Part shown: positions 34,591 to 43,690 of the stretch, one piece after another
Numbering within the stretch: the first letter of the stretch is position 1
How the letters are laid out: each line of letters starts with the position of its first letter
Assembly: GCF_000017265.1 (NCBI RefSeq)
Contig: NC_011143.1
Coordinates: 310,001-374,000, forward strand
From: Phenylobacterium zucineum HLK1
GTDB taxonomy: Bacteria > Pseudomonadota > Alphaproteobacteria > Caulobacterales > Caulobacteraceae
DNA: 64,000 bases
Direction of reading: 5' to 3'
Program-made: the position numbers and the translations under genes
The notes under the pieces: generated by a model
Databases searched by the model: none
The model's input: only the letters and a program-made list of their open reading frames with translations
Told to the model about the DNA's origin: nothing

Positions 34591-34947
34591 TCAGAAGGGT
34601 GGAGACCCCAGGAGCCGATCCGCAGCCTTGGGCTCGAAGCAGTCCCAGAACGCGGCTTCGGCCGGGTCGTCCGCCAGGATGCAGCGGGCCATCCAGGCAT
34701 CGGCCGCCGGCGGGTTGCGCGCCTCCCATTCGGCCTGCGCCCGCATCTCGGTTTCGTAGGCCCTCATCGCTTCGGCCTCGACGATCGCCGGCACGTCGCC
34801 GCGATCCCAGAGCGGCATCAGCACCGGGTAGAAGCGGTGATACCCTGCGTCCCCCACGTCCAGACTGGTCAGGAAGGTGCGCCATTCGCCCAGCTGCTGG
34901 GCTTCCGACAGCTGGGTCCAGGTGGTGAAGAGGTCGATCGAGGCCAT
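34591..34947 (-). CDS. Hypothetical protein
   Basis: 118 residues: MASIDLFTTWTQLSEAQQLG, EWRTFLTSLDVGDAGYHRFY, then an acidic, Ala/Trp-rich C-terminus (DPAEAAFWDCFEPKAADRLL). No family recognised. ATG 34947 is preceded by GGAG. Followed immediately by a strong terminator, so a single-gene unit beside the mobilisation region. Confidence 0.6.
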   Translation of the reverse strand: MASIDLFTTWTQLSEAQQLGEWRTFLTSLDVGDAGYHRFYPVLMPLWDRGDVPAIVEAEAMRAYETEMRAQAEWEARNPPAADAWMARCILADDPAEAAFWDCFEPKAADRLLGSPPF

Positions 34948-35304
34948 GGGAGGATCTCCGTCCTTGAGCCGCTCACCGCGAGCGGCGACGGCCTCTTCGG
35001 GACAGGCCTGGGCGCCCGTCAGTCACCGGAGCCCTCGGCCATGCCGAGGGCGGAGGGGAACGGCGCAGCCGTTGACTTACGGGCTGGCCTGGCACGATGG
35101 GACGTTCGACGCGCAGCGCTCGCGCCCCGTCAGGGGCGCTCCGTCCGGCGCCTGCCCGAAGGGCGCGCCCGGGAGCAGCGGCGAGGCTGAGCGCGGGCGG
35201 CCTCAAGAGCGCGCAGCCGTCAGTCTTGCAGCTCGCGGCTGTGGAGCGGCGCGAAGGTCTGAGCGGCCGGCCCTCCATGCAGCTTGGCGCAACGACGCTT
35301 CAGC
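34948..35304. other. Intergenic stretch with hairpin
   Basis: No convincing gene. A perfect hairpin CCCTCGGC-CAT-GCCGAGGG lies at 35032-35050. No T-run follows. Could be part of the mobilisation or replication control region; nothing else recognised. Confidence 0.4.
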
Positions 35305-36189
35305 TCATCGCAGAAGAGCCGCCCCGCCGGGCCTGGCGGGGCGTCTATCCGCCAAGCGAGCCAGGACGGCGTGACGGTGAACGCCGTCCGGACCAAACTC
35401 CTCCACCGGCAAGCGAACGAGACAGCCGGCCTCGAGGTCGTCCGCCACGAGCCACAAGGGCAGACTACCCCAGCCAACGCCTGCGATGAGGAGCGCCCGC
35501 TTGGTCTCATTGTCGCTGGCCCGCCAAACGCCGGGCGACAGCACGCCGAAGTCTTGGCCCTCGGTGAGAGGCGACGGGTCGGGCACGACGATCTGAACAT
35601 GGTCGGCGAAGGTGATGCGGGTCAGCGGCTGGCCGCCGGCGGCAAGTTTGGCAAGCGGATGATCCGGCGCCGCAACAGCGGCGCGCGGGATGTCCGCCAG
35701 GAACGAGAGCTCGATGGTCGGGTCCGCGATATCCGCGCCGGTCACGGCGAGGGCGCATTGCCGGCTGCGCAAGGCGGCATGCGCCGAGCCGAGCGGCAGG
35801 GTCCAGGTCTGCACCCCCACCGTGGGGTAGGCCTCGTGCACCGCCCTGAGCGCCGCCGCCGCCAATGGCAGCGGGAACTGCGGGTCCAGCGCGAGGGTGA
35901 GCTTGAGCTCGACCTTATGGCCCAGGCCGCGGGCGCGGGCTCGCAGCACGTCGGCCTTCAGCAGCAGGGCGCGGGCGTCGCCCAGGAGGGTCTGACCTTC
36001 GGCCGTCAGGACGGGGCGTCGGCCGGATCGATCGAACAGGCGCACGCCGAGCTGCGTCTCGAGCGACGCCAGGGCATGGCTCACCGCAGACTGCACGCGG
36101 CGCAGCCGCTGGGCTGCGGCGCGGAAGCTGCCAGCCTCGGCCACGGCCACGAAGACCCGCATCTGGTCCAGGGTGAGGGGATCGATCAC
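35305..36189 (-). CDS. LysR-family transcription regulator
   Basis: 294 residues. N-terminal winged helix (DQMRVFVAVAEAGSFRAAAQ, RLRRVQSAVSHALASLETQL, GVRLFDRSGRRPVLT; residues 8-60) and a periplasmic-binding-protein-like effector domain with PDHPLAKLAAGGQPL and GVGWGSLPLWLVADDL. Divergent from the MBL-fold hydrolase at 36283, which it probably controls through the 93-base gap. The last residues (RPARPGGAALLR) fit the family end. Confidence 0.9.
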   Translation of the reverse strand: MIDPLTLDQMRVFVAVAEAGSFRAAAQRLRRVQSAVSHALASLETQLGVRLFDRSGRRPVLTAEGQTLLGDARALLLKADVLRARARGLGHKVELKLTLALDPQFPLPLAAAALRAVHEAYPTVGVQTWTLPLGSAHAALRSRQCALAVTGADIADPTIELSFLADIPRAAVAAPDHPLAKLAAGGQPLTRITFADHVQIVVPDPSPLTEGQDFGVLSPGVWRASDNETKRALLIAGVGWGSLPLWLVADDLEAGCLVRLPVEEFGPDGVHRHAVLARLADRRPARPGGAALLR

Positions 36190-36282
36190 CGATCTATTCC
36201 ATCGACCAAAACCAGCAAGATTTCAGCGATTGCGCCGATCGCGTCGAGCCTCATCTCCAGGGAAACCGATGGAGGCTTTACC

Positions 36283-36936
36283 ATGCAGCAGATCTATCCC
36301 GACCTCTGGCAGACCCGCGCCGAGCAGCCGCTGCCCAGCGTCGCCGACCTCGTGACCCGCGCCTATCTGATCACGCGGGCCGACGGGAACCTGCTGATCT
36401 ACTCGACCGGGCTTGCCGACGAGCACCAAGCCATCGGCGATCTGGGCGGCATCCGGCGCCAGTACCTCAGTCACGTGGACGAGGCGGGCCCCGCGCTCAA
36501 GACCCTTCAGGAGACGTTCGGCTCCGAACTGTGGGGCCACGCCGTCGAGGCGGACGCGGTCCTCCGCAGAGCCGGCGTCGCGCCGAACCGGACGTTCACC
36601 GGCCCGGAGACGCACGGCGACCTCGAGGTGATGCCGCTGCCCGGCCACACGCCAGGCAGCACGGCCTACCTGTACCGCTCGCCGCATGGGCGGACATACC
36701 TCTTCACAGGCGACACCATCGGTCGCGACGACCGCGGTGTCTGGACCGCTGGATACCTGCCCTTCAGCGACAAGGCTCAACTGGTGGCGACGCTCCGGCG
36801 GTTGGCGGAACTTGCGCCCGACGTCGTGCTCTCCAGCGCCTTTGGCCGAAACCATCCCCATACCGAGATGACGGCGCCGGGGCAGTGGCGGGCCGCCGTC
36901 GATGAGGCGCTGGCTCCCCTTCTCACGGCGGCGTGA
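36283..36936 (+). CDS. MBL-fold metallo-hydrolase
   Basis: 217 residues. Metallo-beta-lactamase fold: LITRADGNLLIYSTG, LSHVDEAGPALKTL (degenerate HxHxDH: only SHVDE is kept), LPGHTPGSTAYLY (metal His, about 129-141), LFTGDTIGRDDRG. The first metal motif is not canonical, so activity is uncertain. GGAGG 7 bases before ATG 36283. Divergent from the LysR gene. Confidence 0.8.
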   Translation: MQQIYPDLWQTRAEQPLPSVADLVTRAYLITRADGNLLIYSTGLADEHQAIGDLGGIRRQYLSHVDEAGPALKTLQETFGSELWGHAVEADAVLRRAGVAPNRTFTGPETHGDLEVMPLPGHTPGSTAYLYRSPHGRTYLFTGDTIGRDDRGVWTAGYLPFSDKAQLVATLRRLAELAPDVVLSSAFGRNHPHTEMTAPGQWRAAVDEALAPLLTAA

Positions 36937-37037
36937 AGCGGCGCGTGGCCGTCCCGCGGCGCCGTGAGCGCCGGAGGCGCGAACGCCCTGAGGGCTTCTT
37001 CGAGTGTCGGCCGTCCTCAGCCGTGCCGCGCCCGATG

Positions 37038-38594
37038 TCAGTCGAGCGGCAGCACGCGAAGCCGCCTCCGGCTGATCCAGCCGATCAGCGGCCGGTCCGA
37101 AGCGTAGTCGAACGCCTCGACCTTGGCCCAGGCCTCGCCCGCCTCCAGCACCCGCAGCGGCTGGTCCGGATAGATGGCGCGGATCGCGGGCGCCTTGGCG
37201 TCGGGCGCGCTGCGCAGCCAGGCCCGCTCATGGACGTAGCGCAGGTCGCGCGCGGTCTGCGGCGGCGGCTGCGCCGCCTTCAGCTCGTCGAGCTTGGCGA
37301 TGACCGCAGCGGTGTCCGGACCCCGCCGCTCCGCCTCGTCCCCCTGGTATGACAGCCAAGCGAGGCCGACGCCGATGACCCCGACCAGCACGCCGACCAC
37401 GTTCATCACGCCGAGGAAGGTGATCGGCTGGCGCTCCCGCCGGAGCACCTCGGCCACCAGTTCGGCGAGCCGCGCCAGGGCGGCGTCCAGCCGATCGAGG
37501 CGGGCGTGGGCGTCGGTCTCGTCCAGCGCCGTGACGCCGGCCATTACCGCGCCGAACACCGGCGCGTCGGCGTCCAGGTCCTCGTCATAGTGCGCCAGCA
37601 CGTCGGCCGCGGCGCCGCGGGCGGCCACCCCGTCGAGGCCCGCGACGATGGTCGCCTGGAAGCCCGGCCGCTGCACCGCCTCGACGAGCCGCGTGGCGAG
37701 GGTGGCTTCCGCTGCGTGCAGCGCCCCGATGGACGCCAGGGCGGCGCCGGGCAAGCGCAGGTCGAACTGGCTGCGCAGCAGCCGGGCGACCGATGTCGCC
37801 TCCCCGAAGAGCTGGTCGTAGATCCCGAACTTCGGCGTCAGCCCAAGCGTGGCCAGATGCGGATAGACCTGCGCGACGCCTAAGACTTCCGTGGCGCGCC
37901 GGGCGTTCGCCTGCATCTGGCCGATCACGGAATTCGGCCCCACAAGATCCTCGAAGGGGGAGCGGTACTTCGGGAGCCGCGCGGCCTGCTCGGCGGCGCG
38001 GATCATCGCCGCGGCCGTCCCGCCATAGAGCGCCTCGTGCGCCGCCATCAGGCTCGAGGCCGGCCGGAACATGTCCGCCACGCGCCGTTGACGCTCCATC
38101 ATCTCGTGCACCGGGCCCAGCGCCTTGTAGGCGGCCCCCAGCCGCAGGGCGTCGGTGGCGCGCTGGCTGATCTCCCGGCCGATGCGACGGGCCGGCGCCA
38201 GCGCGGTTTCGGCCCTGGCGAACAGGATCCGCCGCAGGCGATCGGTCTGCCGCTCCTGCGGCTGCAACGCAGCCATCTCCTTGGCCTCAGCCGAAAGCGG
38301 GCCCATCACCGCGTGACGGGCGTCCAGGAACGCGCCAGCCGCCGTCTCGAGCGCCGCCTCCGAGAGCGCCGCCACCGCGGCCGGGTCCAGGCTCGCACCG
38401 TCGGCCAAGCGGGCCTGTTCGGTCAGGAGGTCGCGCATCAGGACCACCCCGTCCGGCCAGCGGCTGGTCTCCATCCCCTTGGCGAGCCAGACATGGAAGG
38501 CGGTCTTGCGCGCCTCGACGACGACGGCGCCCAGCCCCTCGACCGGGAACACGACGGGATTGCTGAAGGCGGAAAGGTCCAGGGGTTCTGTCAC
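37038..38594 (-). CDS. Large protein with C-terminal membrane helix and SH3-like domain
   Basis: 518 residues from GTG 38594; the longer frame from 38714 overlaps the facing gene. Most of it is alpha-helical and Ala/Arg-rich (residues 60-390, for example EISQRATDALRLGAAYKAL, MMERQRRVADMFRPASSLMA). A hydrophobic helix FLGVMNVVGVLVGVIGVGLA (about 410-430) precedes a bacterial SH3-like domain (WLRSAPDAKAPAIRAIYPDQ, LRVLEAGEAWAKVEAF, IGWISRRRLRVL). TATAGT about 10 bases before GTG hints at a leaderless message. Family not recognised; the layout suggests a membrane-tethered sensor or effector. Confidence 0.6.
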   Translation of the reverse strand: MTEPLDLSAFSNPVVFPVEGLGAVVVEARKTAFHVWLAKGMETSRWPDGVVLMRDLLTEQARLADGASLDPAAVAALSEAALETAAGAFLDARHAVMGPLSAEAKEMAALQPQERQTDRLRRILFARAETALAPARRIGREISQRATDALRLGAAYKALGPVHEMMERQRRVADMFRPASSLMAAHEALYGGTAAAMIRAAEQAARLPKYRSPFEDLVGPNSVIGQMQANARRATEVLGVAQVYPHLATLGLTPKFGIYDQLFGEATSVARLLRSQFDLRLPGAALASIGALHAAEATLATRLVEAVQRPGFQATIVAGLDGVAARGAAADVLAHYDEDLDADAPVFGAVMAGVTALDETDAHARLDRLDAALARLAELVAEVLRRERQPITFLGVMNVVGVLVGVIGVGLAWLSYQGDEAERRGPDTAAVIAKLDELKAAQPPPQTARDLRYVHERAWLRSAPDAKAPAIRAIYPDQPLRVLEAGEAWAKVEAFDYASDRPLIGWISRRRLRVLPLD

Positions 38595-38719
38595 GTGGGC
38601 ACTATAGGTCAACGGCTGGGATTCGCCCGGGGTGGGCACGCGCCGGCTCAAGTCCCGCGCCTTGCAGGCCGCATCGCCGATCCTAGATGGAAGGCCAAGG
38701 TTGAGGGGGAGCAAGCCGC

Positions 38720-38983
38720 ATGTTGTGCGTCAAAGTCGCGCCCGTTTCGGACGGTTGGGCCGTCACCTGCGACGCCGTGGAGAACCTGATGCTGTTTCGC
38801 AGCGGCGCCCAGGCGCAAGACGCCGCCAGGCGGCTGGCGCAGGCCTTGGCCGAGGCCGGCGAGTGGGTCGAGATCGAGGTGCGGATGCGCGATGGCGCCC
38901 GGGCCGCGCGCTTCATCTGCACGCCTCAGGGCTCGGATCTTGAAGGTGCGCAGGCGGCGGTGCAGAGACTCCAGATGGCGTGA
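38720..38983 (+). CDS. Small DUF2188-like protein
   Basis: 87 residues: MLCVKVAPVSDGWAVTCDAV, LMLFRSGAQAQDAARRLAQA, then EWVEIEVRMRDGARAARFIC. The strand-strand-helix-strand pattern resembles DUF2188 proteins. Function unknown. Divergent from the membrane-SH3 gene. Confidence 0.6.
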   Translation: MLCVKVAPVSDGWAVTCDAVENLMLFRSGAQAQDAARRLAQALAEAGEWVEIEVRMRDGARAARFICTPQGSDLEGAQAAVQRLQMA

Positions 38984-39044
38984 GGGCCTCAAGCGCCGCC
39001 GGGTGTTGGCGAGACAACGCCCGGCGAGGCCAGCGGGCGCTTGT

Positions 39045-39440
39045 CTAGCCGCCCGGGCCGGGGCGCTCCAGGGTGGCGTTGGAAACCGCCACCACCAGCT
39101 GGGCGAGGGCGAAGGGCTTGGTCAGCATGACGCTGCCAGGGACGCCTCGCGAGGCCCATTCGTGCGCGCTCCCGCCGCTCACATAGACGACGGGCAGATC
39201 CGGGAAGAGCTCGCGGGCGCGCCGCGCCACCTCCCAGCCGGAGCTGTTGTCGCCGAGATCGATGTCGGTGACCAGGGCGGCGAAGGCCGCATCCGGCGTC
39301 TCGAGCTGGCGGATCGCTCCCGCGCCAGTCGAGGCCGAAGCCACGCGGAAGCCGCCCTCCTCCAGAGCCGAGACCCCGAGTTCGAGCACAGCCGGTTCGT
39401 CCTCGACATAGAGTACGAGGGGCGCGTCCTCTTCAGCCAT
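39045..39440 (-). CDS. Single-domain response regulator
   Basis: 131 residues, receiver domain only. VLYVEDEPAVLEL (acidic residues about 11-13), ALVTDIDLGDNSSGWEV (phospho-acceptor Asp about 57), YVSGG (Ser) and VMLTKPFAL (Lys). ATG 39440 has GGGGA upstream. A partner for a hybrid kinase such as 19334-21310 is possible but not shown. No output domain. Confidence 0.85.
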   Translation of the reverse strand: MAEEDAPLVLYVEDEPAVLELGVSALEEGGFRVASASTGAGAIRQLETPDAAFAALVTDIDLGDNSSGWEVARRARELFPDLPVVYVSGGSAHEWASRGVPGSVMLTKPFALAQLVVAVSNATLERPGPGG

Positions 39441-39956
39441 TTCCCCCAGCCCAGACCACGCGTCACCACTGTCGGCTTTCCGACAGTCGCACAACGGACG
39501 CGAGCAGAGGCAGTTCCGGGTGGCCTCGACGGCGCCCCCTGCGTGAGGGATCGTTCGTTAACAGCGGCCACCGCCGTCAAGGGGCTTCGTACCCCATGCT
39601 TCCTCCACTCCGCGTGAGGGATCAAACCGGTACGGCCGAGACGCCGCAGGCGACTTGGTGACGGCGCGCCAGCGCCGGCATGCCGAGCCCGACCGCGCCT
39701 CCCGCGCGGGCACGCCCAGCCTGTGCTGCGATCGAGGCCTCCTCAGCCTCTCCAGCTGATCCTCAGGTCATCACCGCTGCCGGGCACAAGGTTCGTTCCG
39801 AGGTCGGACATGCCGCCTCAACATGAGCTTCCGTTGCTGAAGCCGCCTCAATGTCACTGCCGCGCGAGTCCCAAGGCCTGCGACGATCGCTGCGAGGTCG
39901 GCCTCCGCATGCGTCCCGGCAAGGACGCCTCCCGAGGGAGCTGCGACGAAGTGGGC
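39441..39956. other. Noncoding stretch, possibly IS110 3' end
   Basis: About 500 bases without a convincing gene between the receiver and the IS110 transposase stop. IS110 elements have noncoding ends without inverted repeats, so the right part may belong to the element; the boundary cannot be set from one copy. Confidence 0.35.
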
Positions 39957-40982
39957 TCAGGCGCCAGCCTGAGCCCACTCGAACTCCGTTCCGTCCGACC
40001 ACATGGCGTGCATCAGGACCGCCAGCTTCCGCGCCACCGCCACCTGCGCCTTCTTCAGGCCCGCGCGCTCCATGATCCGCAGCCCCCACAGCCGCAGCGG
40101 CACGGGCCGGTCGATCTTCACCAACAGCACGTTGGCGGCCTCCACCAGGTAGCTGCGGGTCATGGAGTCACCTGTCTTGGTGATCCGGCCCGATCGGTCG
40201 ACCTCGCCCGACTGGTAGATCTTCGGCGTCAGCCCCAGGTACGGGCCGACGTCCGCCGAGCGCTTGAAGCGGGTCGGATCCTCGATGGTCGACAGGAACG
40301 CCAGCGCCGTCAGGTGACCCACGCCCGGCACCGTCATCAGCCGGCGGCTCACCGCATGCTCACGGGCGATGACGCGCAGCTGCCGGTCGTAGGTGCGGAT
40401 CTGCGCCACGACGCCCGCGAGCACCTCCAGCATCGGACGGGCGTAGGCGGCGTAAGCGGGATCCTGCGCCATCGCCGAAGAGGCGCGCTGGGCGAAGCCC
40501 CGCCCGGCCGTCTTGGTGGTGATCACCCCGAACCGCTTCACTGCGCCGCGAAGGGTGTTCTCGAGCGTGCGCTTGGTCTGCATCAGCATCTTGCGCGCCT
40601 GCAGCAGGCTGCGGATGTAGGTGGCCGAAGCGCCGCGCACCCAGGCCTCGCGGTACCAGCCCACGCGCATCAGCTCCGCGAGTCCGCGGGCGTCATTACG
40701 GTCGGTCTTGTGGGTGCGTGCGGACAGCACCTTGTGCGCGTGGCGCGTCTCCATGCAGATCACCGGCAAGCCGGCGGCGCGAAGCCCGCGCACCAGCATG
40801 CCCGCCGTCTGGCCCGTCTCCAGGCCGATCCGCTGGGCGTCATGCGCCCGCTCGGCGAGGCAGCGGACCAGCGCCTCCGGCGTGCTCTTCACCCGCCCCT
40901 CAAAGCGCACTGCGCCGTCCGCTTCCAGAATGCAGACGCTCGTCTCGGCCAGCGAGACGTCCAGACCCACGTAGCTCGTCAT
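39957..40982 (-). CDS. IS110-family transposase
   Basis: 341 residues. N-terminal RuvC-like DEDD domain (VGLDVSLAETSVCILEADG, GLETGQTAG, TDRNDARGLAEL) and C-terminal transposase_20 domain with the helix-hairpin VPGVGHLTALAFLSTIEDP, ADVGPYLGLTP and the serine motif region SGRITKTGDSMTRSYLVEAA. Complete. ATG 40982 has GGGGGAG upstream. Such elements use a bridge RNA encoded in the noncoding end; not identified here. Confidence 0.93.
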   Translation of the reverse strand: MTSYVGLDVSLAETSVCILEADGAVRFEGRVKSTPEALVRCLAERAHDAQRIGLETGQTAGMLVRGLRAAGLPVICMETRHAHKVLSARTHKTDRNDARGLAELMRVGWYREAWVRGASATYIRSLLQARKMLMQTKRTLENTLRGAVKRFGVITTKTAGRGFAQRASSAMAQDPAYAAYARPMLEVLAGVVAQIRTYDRQLRVIAREHAVSRRLMTVPGVGHLTALAFLSTIEDPTRFKRSADVGPYLGLTPKIYQSGEVDRSGRITKTGDSMTRSYLVEAANVLLVKIDRPVPLRLWGLRIMERAGLKKAQVAVARKLAVLMHAMWSDGTEFEWAQAGA

Positions 40983-41276
40983 GAGGGCTCCCCCGAGGTG
41001 AAAAGGCGGAGCGGACACCGAACTACGGCGCAGGATCAACCTGCCCAGCCCGAGCCGCTGTTACCCCATGTCACCCGACGGGCGGAGACCCGCCAGGGGC
41101 TCCGGGAGCCGCCGGCCGGCGGCGAGTAGAGCCCGGCCCGCCGCGCACGCGGCAGGACACGCCCGAATGCCGACCCCACCTCGCCGCCGCATACCGCCGT
41201 CCGAACACAGGTTGCTTTGGTTGCGGAAGTTGCATCTTGAGGTGTTCGGTCCCATCTTGGCGGCAGGAGGCGCATC

Positions 41277-41987
41277 ATGGCCCATGCCCAGAAGTCCGCC
41301 GGCGGCGAAACCGCCCGCAAGACGCTCGCCCATCGCGCCGCGAGCGGCCAGTTCGTCTACGCCTACAAGGTCAAGGGCGGCGCCCAGGCGCTGGAGCGGA
41401 TCACACCCCCTAAGGACGCAACCCTGGTGATCATCCCCGAAGGGGCCGCCGACCAGCAGTACCTCGAGGCCTCGGGCCTGGTGGAGCGCTACGGCCAGGT
41501 GCGGGTGCAGGACGCCAAGGGCCGCATCGTCGAGCCCGTGCAAACCACGACCGCCAAGGTCATCGACGCCGAGGCCTTCGAACCGAGCGCCAAGGCCCGC
41601 GCCCTGCTGCGGGGCGTGCGCACCGCCCAGGAGGACCTGAAGCAGGCCGGCGGGGCCTATGAGTTGGACGAGGTCCGCGCCCTGCTCAACGGCATCTCCC
41701 GCCAGGCCGTGGAGAAACGCGTCCGCGAGGGCGCGCTGCTCGCGGTGCCGGGGCCCAGCAACCGCCGCCGCTTTCCGACGGTGCAGTTCACCGACGACGG
41801 CGAGGTGGTCCCGGGCCTGCGCGAGGTGCGCCAGGCCCTGCCCTTCCAGAACCCTTGGGCGGTGCTGAACTACCTGGTGAACCCCGACGCGCGGCTGGGC
41901 GGGCGCCGTCCGATCGACGCCCTCAAGGCAGGCGAAGCCGCCGAGGTCGTGGAGGCCGCGCGGCGTCTCGGCCAGCAGGGGGCGTGA
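41277..41987 (+). CDS. Xre/MbcA/ParS-type antitoxin
   Basis: 236 residues. C-terminal antitoxin domain that binds RES toxins: LPFQNPWAVLNYLVNPDARL, GGRRPIDALKAGEAAEVVEA (about 185-230). A DNA-reading region DEVRALLNGISRQAVEKRVR (about 130-150) looks like a helix-turn-helix. The first 100 residues (VIIPEGAADQQYLEASGLVE) are an added domain not usual for the short antitoxins. AGGAGG 7 bases before ATG 41277. Stop overlaps the toxin start, so they are coupled. Confidence 0.85.
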   Translation: MAHAQKSAGGETARKTLAHRAASGQFVYAYKVKGGAQALERITPPKDATLVIIPEGAADQQYLEASGLVERYGQVRVQDAKGRIVEPVQTTTAKVIDAEAFEPSAKARALLRGVRTAQEDLKQAGGAYELDEVRALLNGISRQAVEKRVREGALLAVPGPSNRRRFPTVQFTDDGEVVPGLREVRQALPFQNPWAVLNYLVNPDARLGGRRPIDALKAGEAAEVVEAARRLGQQGA

Positions 41988-42580
41988 CGGCGCCCCGTCC
42001 GCCCGCGGACCTTGACGCCCGCACGCCGCTCACGGTCACCCTGCCGCCGGGGACGGCGCTGCACCGCTTCTACCCGGCGGGACGCGAGCCGATCTATTTC
42101 GACACCAGCCCGATGGGCCGGCTCAACGCCCCGGACGGGCGCTACGGCGTGCTCTATGCGGCGGCGAGGCCCGAAGGCGCCTTCGCCGAGACCTTCCTGC
42201 GCCTCCCGGGGCGCACCCTGCTGGCGCCGGAGCTCATCGCCGCCAAGGGCCAGGCCCGCCTGGGCCTCCTTCAGCCCGTGACCCTCATCCAGCTGCACGG
42301 GCCGGGGCTCGCGCGCCTGGGCGCCACCGCCGAGGTCATCCATGGCGGGCTGCCCTATGACGCGCCCCAGGCCTGGTCGGCGGCGCTCCATGACCATCCG
42401 CTCCAGGCCCAGGGGATCGCCTACACCGCCCGCCACGACGACGCGGAGGTCTGCTACGCCATCTTCGAGCGCGCCGCCGCGGCCCTGACGGTCGATGCAG
42501 CGACCGAAGACCTCGAGGGCGAGGACGGCTTCTATCTCTTGGCCGAGCAGTACGGCGTGGGCTTGGCGCCGTCGCGTTAG
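41984..42580 (+). CDS. RES-domain toxin
   Basis: 198 residues from GTG 41984. RES domain: GTALHRFYPAGREPIYFDTS, MGRLNAPDGRYGVLYAAARP, GAFAETFLRLPGR; Arg, Tyr and Glu of the NAD-binding pocket are in RFYP, VLYAA and FAETF. RES toxins degrade NAD+ or ADP-ribosylate targets and are held by an Xre/ParS partner, here directly upstream with a four-base overlap. Complete. Confidence 0.88.
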   Translation: MTAPRPPADLDARTPLTVTLPPGTALHRFYPAGREPIYFDTSPMGRLNAPDGRYGVLYAAARPEGAFAETFLRLPGRTLLAPELIAAKGQARLGLLQPVTLIQLHGPGLARLGATAEVIHGGLPYDAPQAWSAALHDHPLQAQGIAYTARHDDAEVCYAIFERAAAALTVDAATEDLEGEDGFYLLAEQYGVGLAPSR

Positions 42581-42855
42581 GCGTCGAGCCGGGGGGAGAG
42601 GCTCGCGCGATGTCCCTCGGCCAGGCGACCCAAGAGCTCGGCCACGGCGTCCTCGAGCATCTCGCGCGCCTCGTGCTTGCCCATGCCGGCGCCGACGCTG
42701 GCCAGCGCCGCCGCCTTCATCAGGCCCAGGAACACCGCTTCCAGCGCGACCCCGCGCGACAGGGAGGCCGGCGTCCGCTCCGCCAGCGGCCGCATCACGG
42801 CCAGCACCTGCGCGTAGGCCGCCTCGGCGGTCGCCTCGTAGGCCTCCCAGTCCAC
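42577..42855 (-). CDS. Hypothetical helical protein
   Basis: 92 residues from GTG 42855: VDWEAYEATAEAAYAQVLAV, SLSRGVALEAVFLGLMKAAA and MLEDAVAELLGRLAEGHRA. All-helical, no family recognised. Its stop overlaps the RES-toxin stop on the other strand. Confidence 0.5.
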   Translation of the reverse strand: MDWEAYEATAEAAYAQVLAVMRPLAERTPASLSRGVALEAVFLGLMKAAALASVGAGMGKHEAREMLEDAVAELLGRLAEGHRASLSPRLDA

Positions 42856-42906
42856 GCTGTCCTCGACATGGCTCGGCCGCGCCGGCTGAGGCGCGGCGGC
42901 GCCGAT

Positions 42907-43341
42907 TCAGCCGCGATCGACCGCCCGAAGCCGCTTGGCCCGCTGGTGAGCCGCCACCGCCCGCTTCACGGCCTCCAGAAGCTCGACCGGCAGGAAGCCC
43001 CACGCGAAGACATCGGGCTTGTCGCGCGAGACAGGCCGCAGGTCGTAGCCTGGCCAGACGAAGCGATTGAGCTCGCGGGTGATAATCCACGAGGCCGCCG
43101 CATCGAGGCCGAGCCGGCGCTTGACGCCCGGCGGCAGCGCCACGGCGGTGTGGTCGCCCTCCGGCCGCGAATGAGTGATGGGCGCGACATAGACGACAGT
43201 GTCGCCCTCGTCGTCGCGCGTGGTCAGCACGATGGCGCAAGGCCGGTCCTTACGGCCCTCCTCCGCGCCGGCCCCGGCCTGGTCGCGCCACAGATAGGCG
43301 TAGGAGATGACGAGGCCCGGCGCCGGCGTCGGCAGCGCCAC
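42907..43341 (-). CDS. PemK/MazF-like toxin
   Basis: 144 residues from GTG 43341. PGLVISYAYLWRDQAGAGAE, KDRPCAIVLTTRDDEGDTVV, YVAPITHSRPEGDHTAVALP fit the PemK/MazF-like fold (RNA interferase type). It follows the Phd-like antitoxin by three bases and is translationally linked (TAG-GCC-GTG). The C-terminus (RAVAAHQRAKRLRAVDRG) is basic. Confidence 0.75.
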   Translation of the reverse strand: MALPTPAPGLVISYAYLWRDQAGAGAEEGRKDRPCAIVLTTRDDEGDTVVYVAPITHSRPEGDHTAVALPPGVKRRLGLDAAASWIITRELNRFVWPGYDLRPVSRDKPDVFAWGFLPVELLEAVKRAVAAHQRAKRLRAVDRG

Positions 43342-43344
43342 GGC

Positions 43345-43602
43345 CTAGTCGGTGTCCTTCAGGCTGTAGCGGTGCTCGGCCGGGATTTCCGCCGATTCGA
43401 TGGCCGCGATCTCGGCGTCGGAGAGGTCCTCCGAGGCGAGCGCAATGCGTTCGCTCTGCTTTAGCCGGTGGAAAGTCTCAGCCGACACAATGTAGACGGT
43501 CTCGCGGCCATACTTGGTGACGCGAACCGGTTCGTTCAGCGCACGGTCGTGGAAGGAGCCGAAGTTCTTCTGGACCTCGCTGGCCGGGGCGGTGATGGAC
43601 AT
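43345..43602 (-). CDS. Phd/YefM-family antitoxin
   Basis: 85 residues. N-terminal DNA-binding fold SITAPASEVQKNFGSFHDRA, LNEPVRVTKYGRETVYIVSA, then a flexible acidic end (LSDAEIAAIESAEIPAEHRY) that would bind the toxin. Typical order antitoxin then toxin. ATG 43602 has GGAG upstream. A dyad operator lies at 43612-43635. Confidence 0.88.
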   Translation of the reverse strand: MSITAPASEVQKNFGSFHDRALNEPVRVTKYGRETVYIVSAETFHRLKQSERIALASEDLSDAEIAAIESAEIPAEHRYSLKDTD

Positions 43603-43611
43603 CGGCAGTTC

Positions 43612-43635
43612 TCCGTAACATCCACATCTTACGGA
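43612..43635. promoter_or_regulatory. Inverted-repeat operator of the Phd/PemK pair
   Basis: TCCGTAA (43612-43618) and TTACGGA (43629-43635), a perfect 7-base dyad with a 10-base spacer, 10-33 bases upstream of the antitoxin ATG and overlapping its ribosome site. Fits autorepression by Phd-like antitoxins. Confidence 0.65.
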
Positions 43636-43690
43636 ACATGGCCTGCGGCGGCAAGGCCCGCCCGGCGTACCGGACGGGCCCGCCTAAGCC

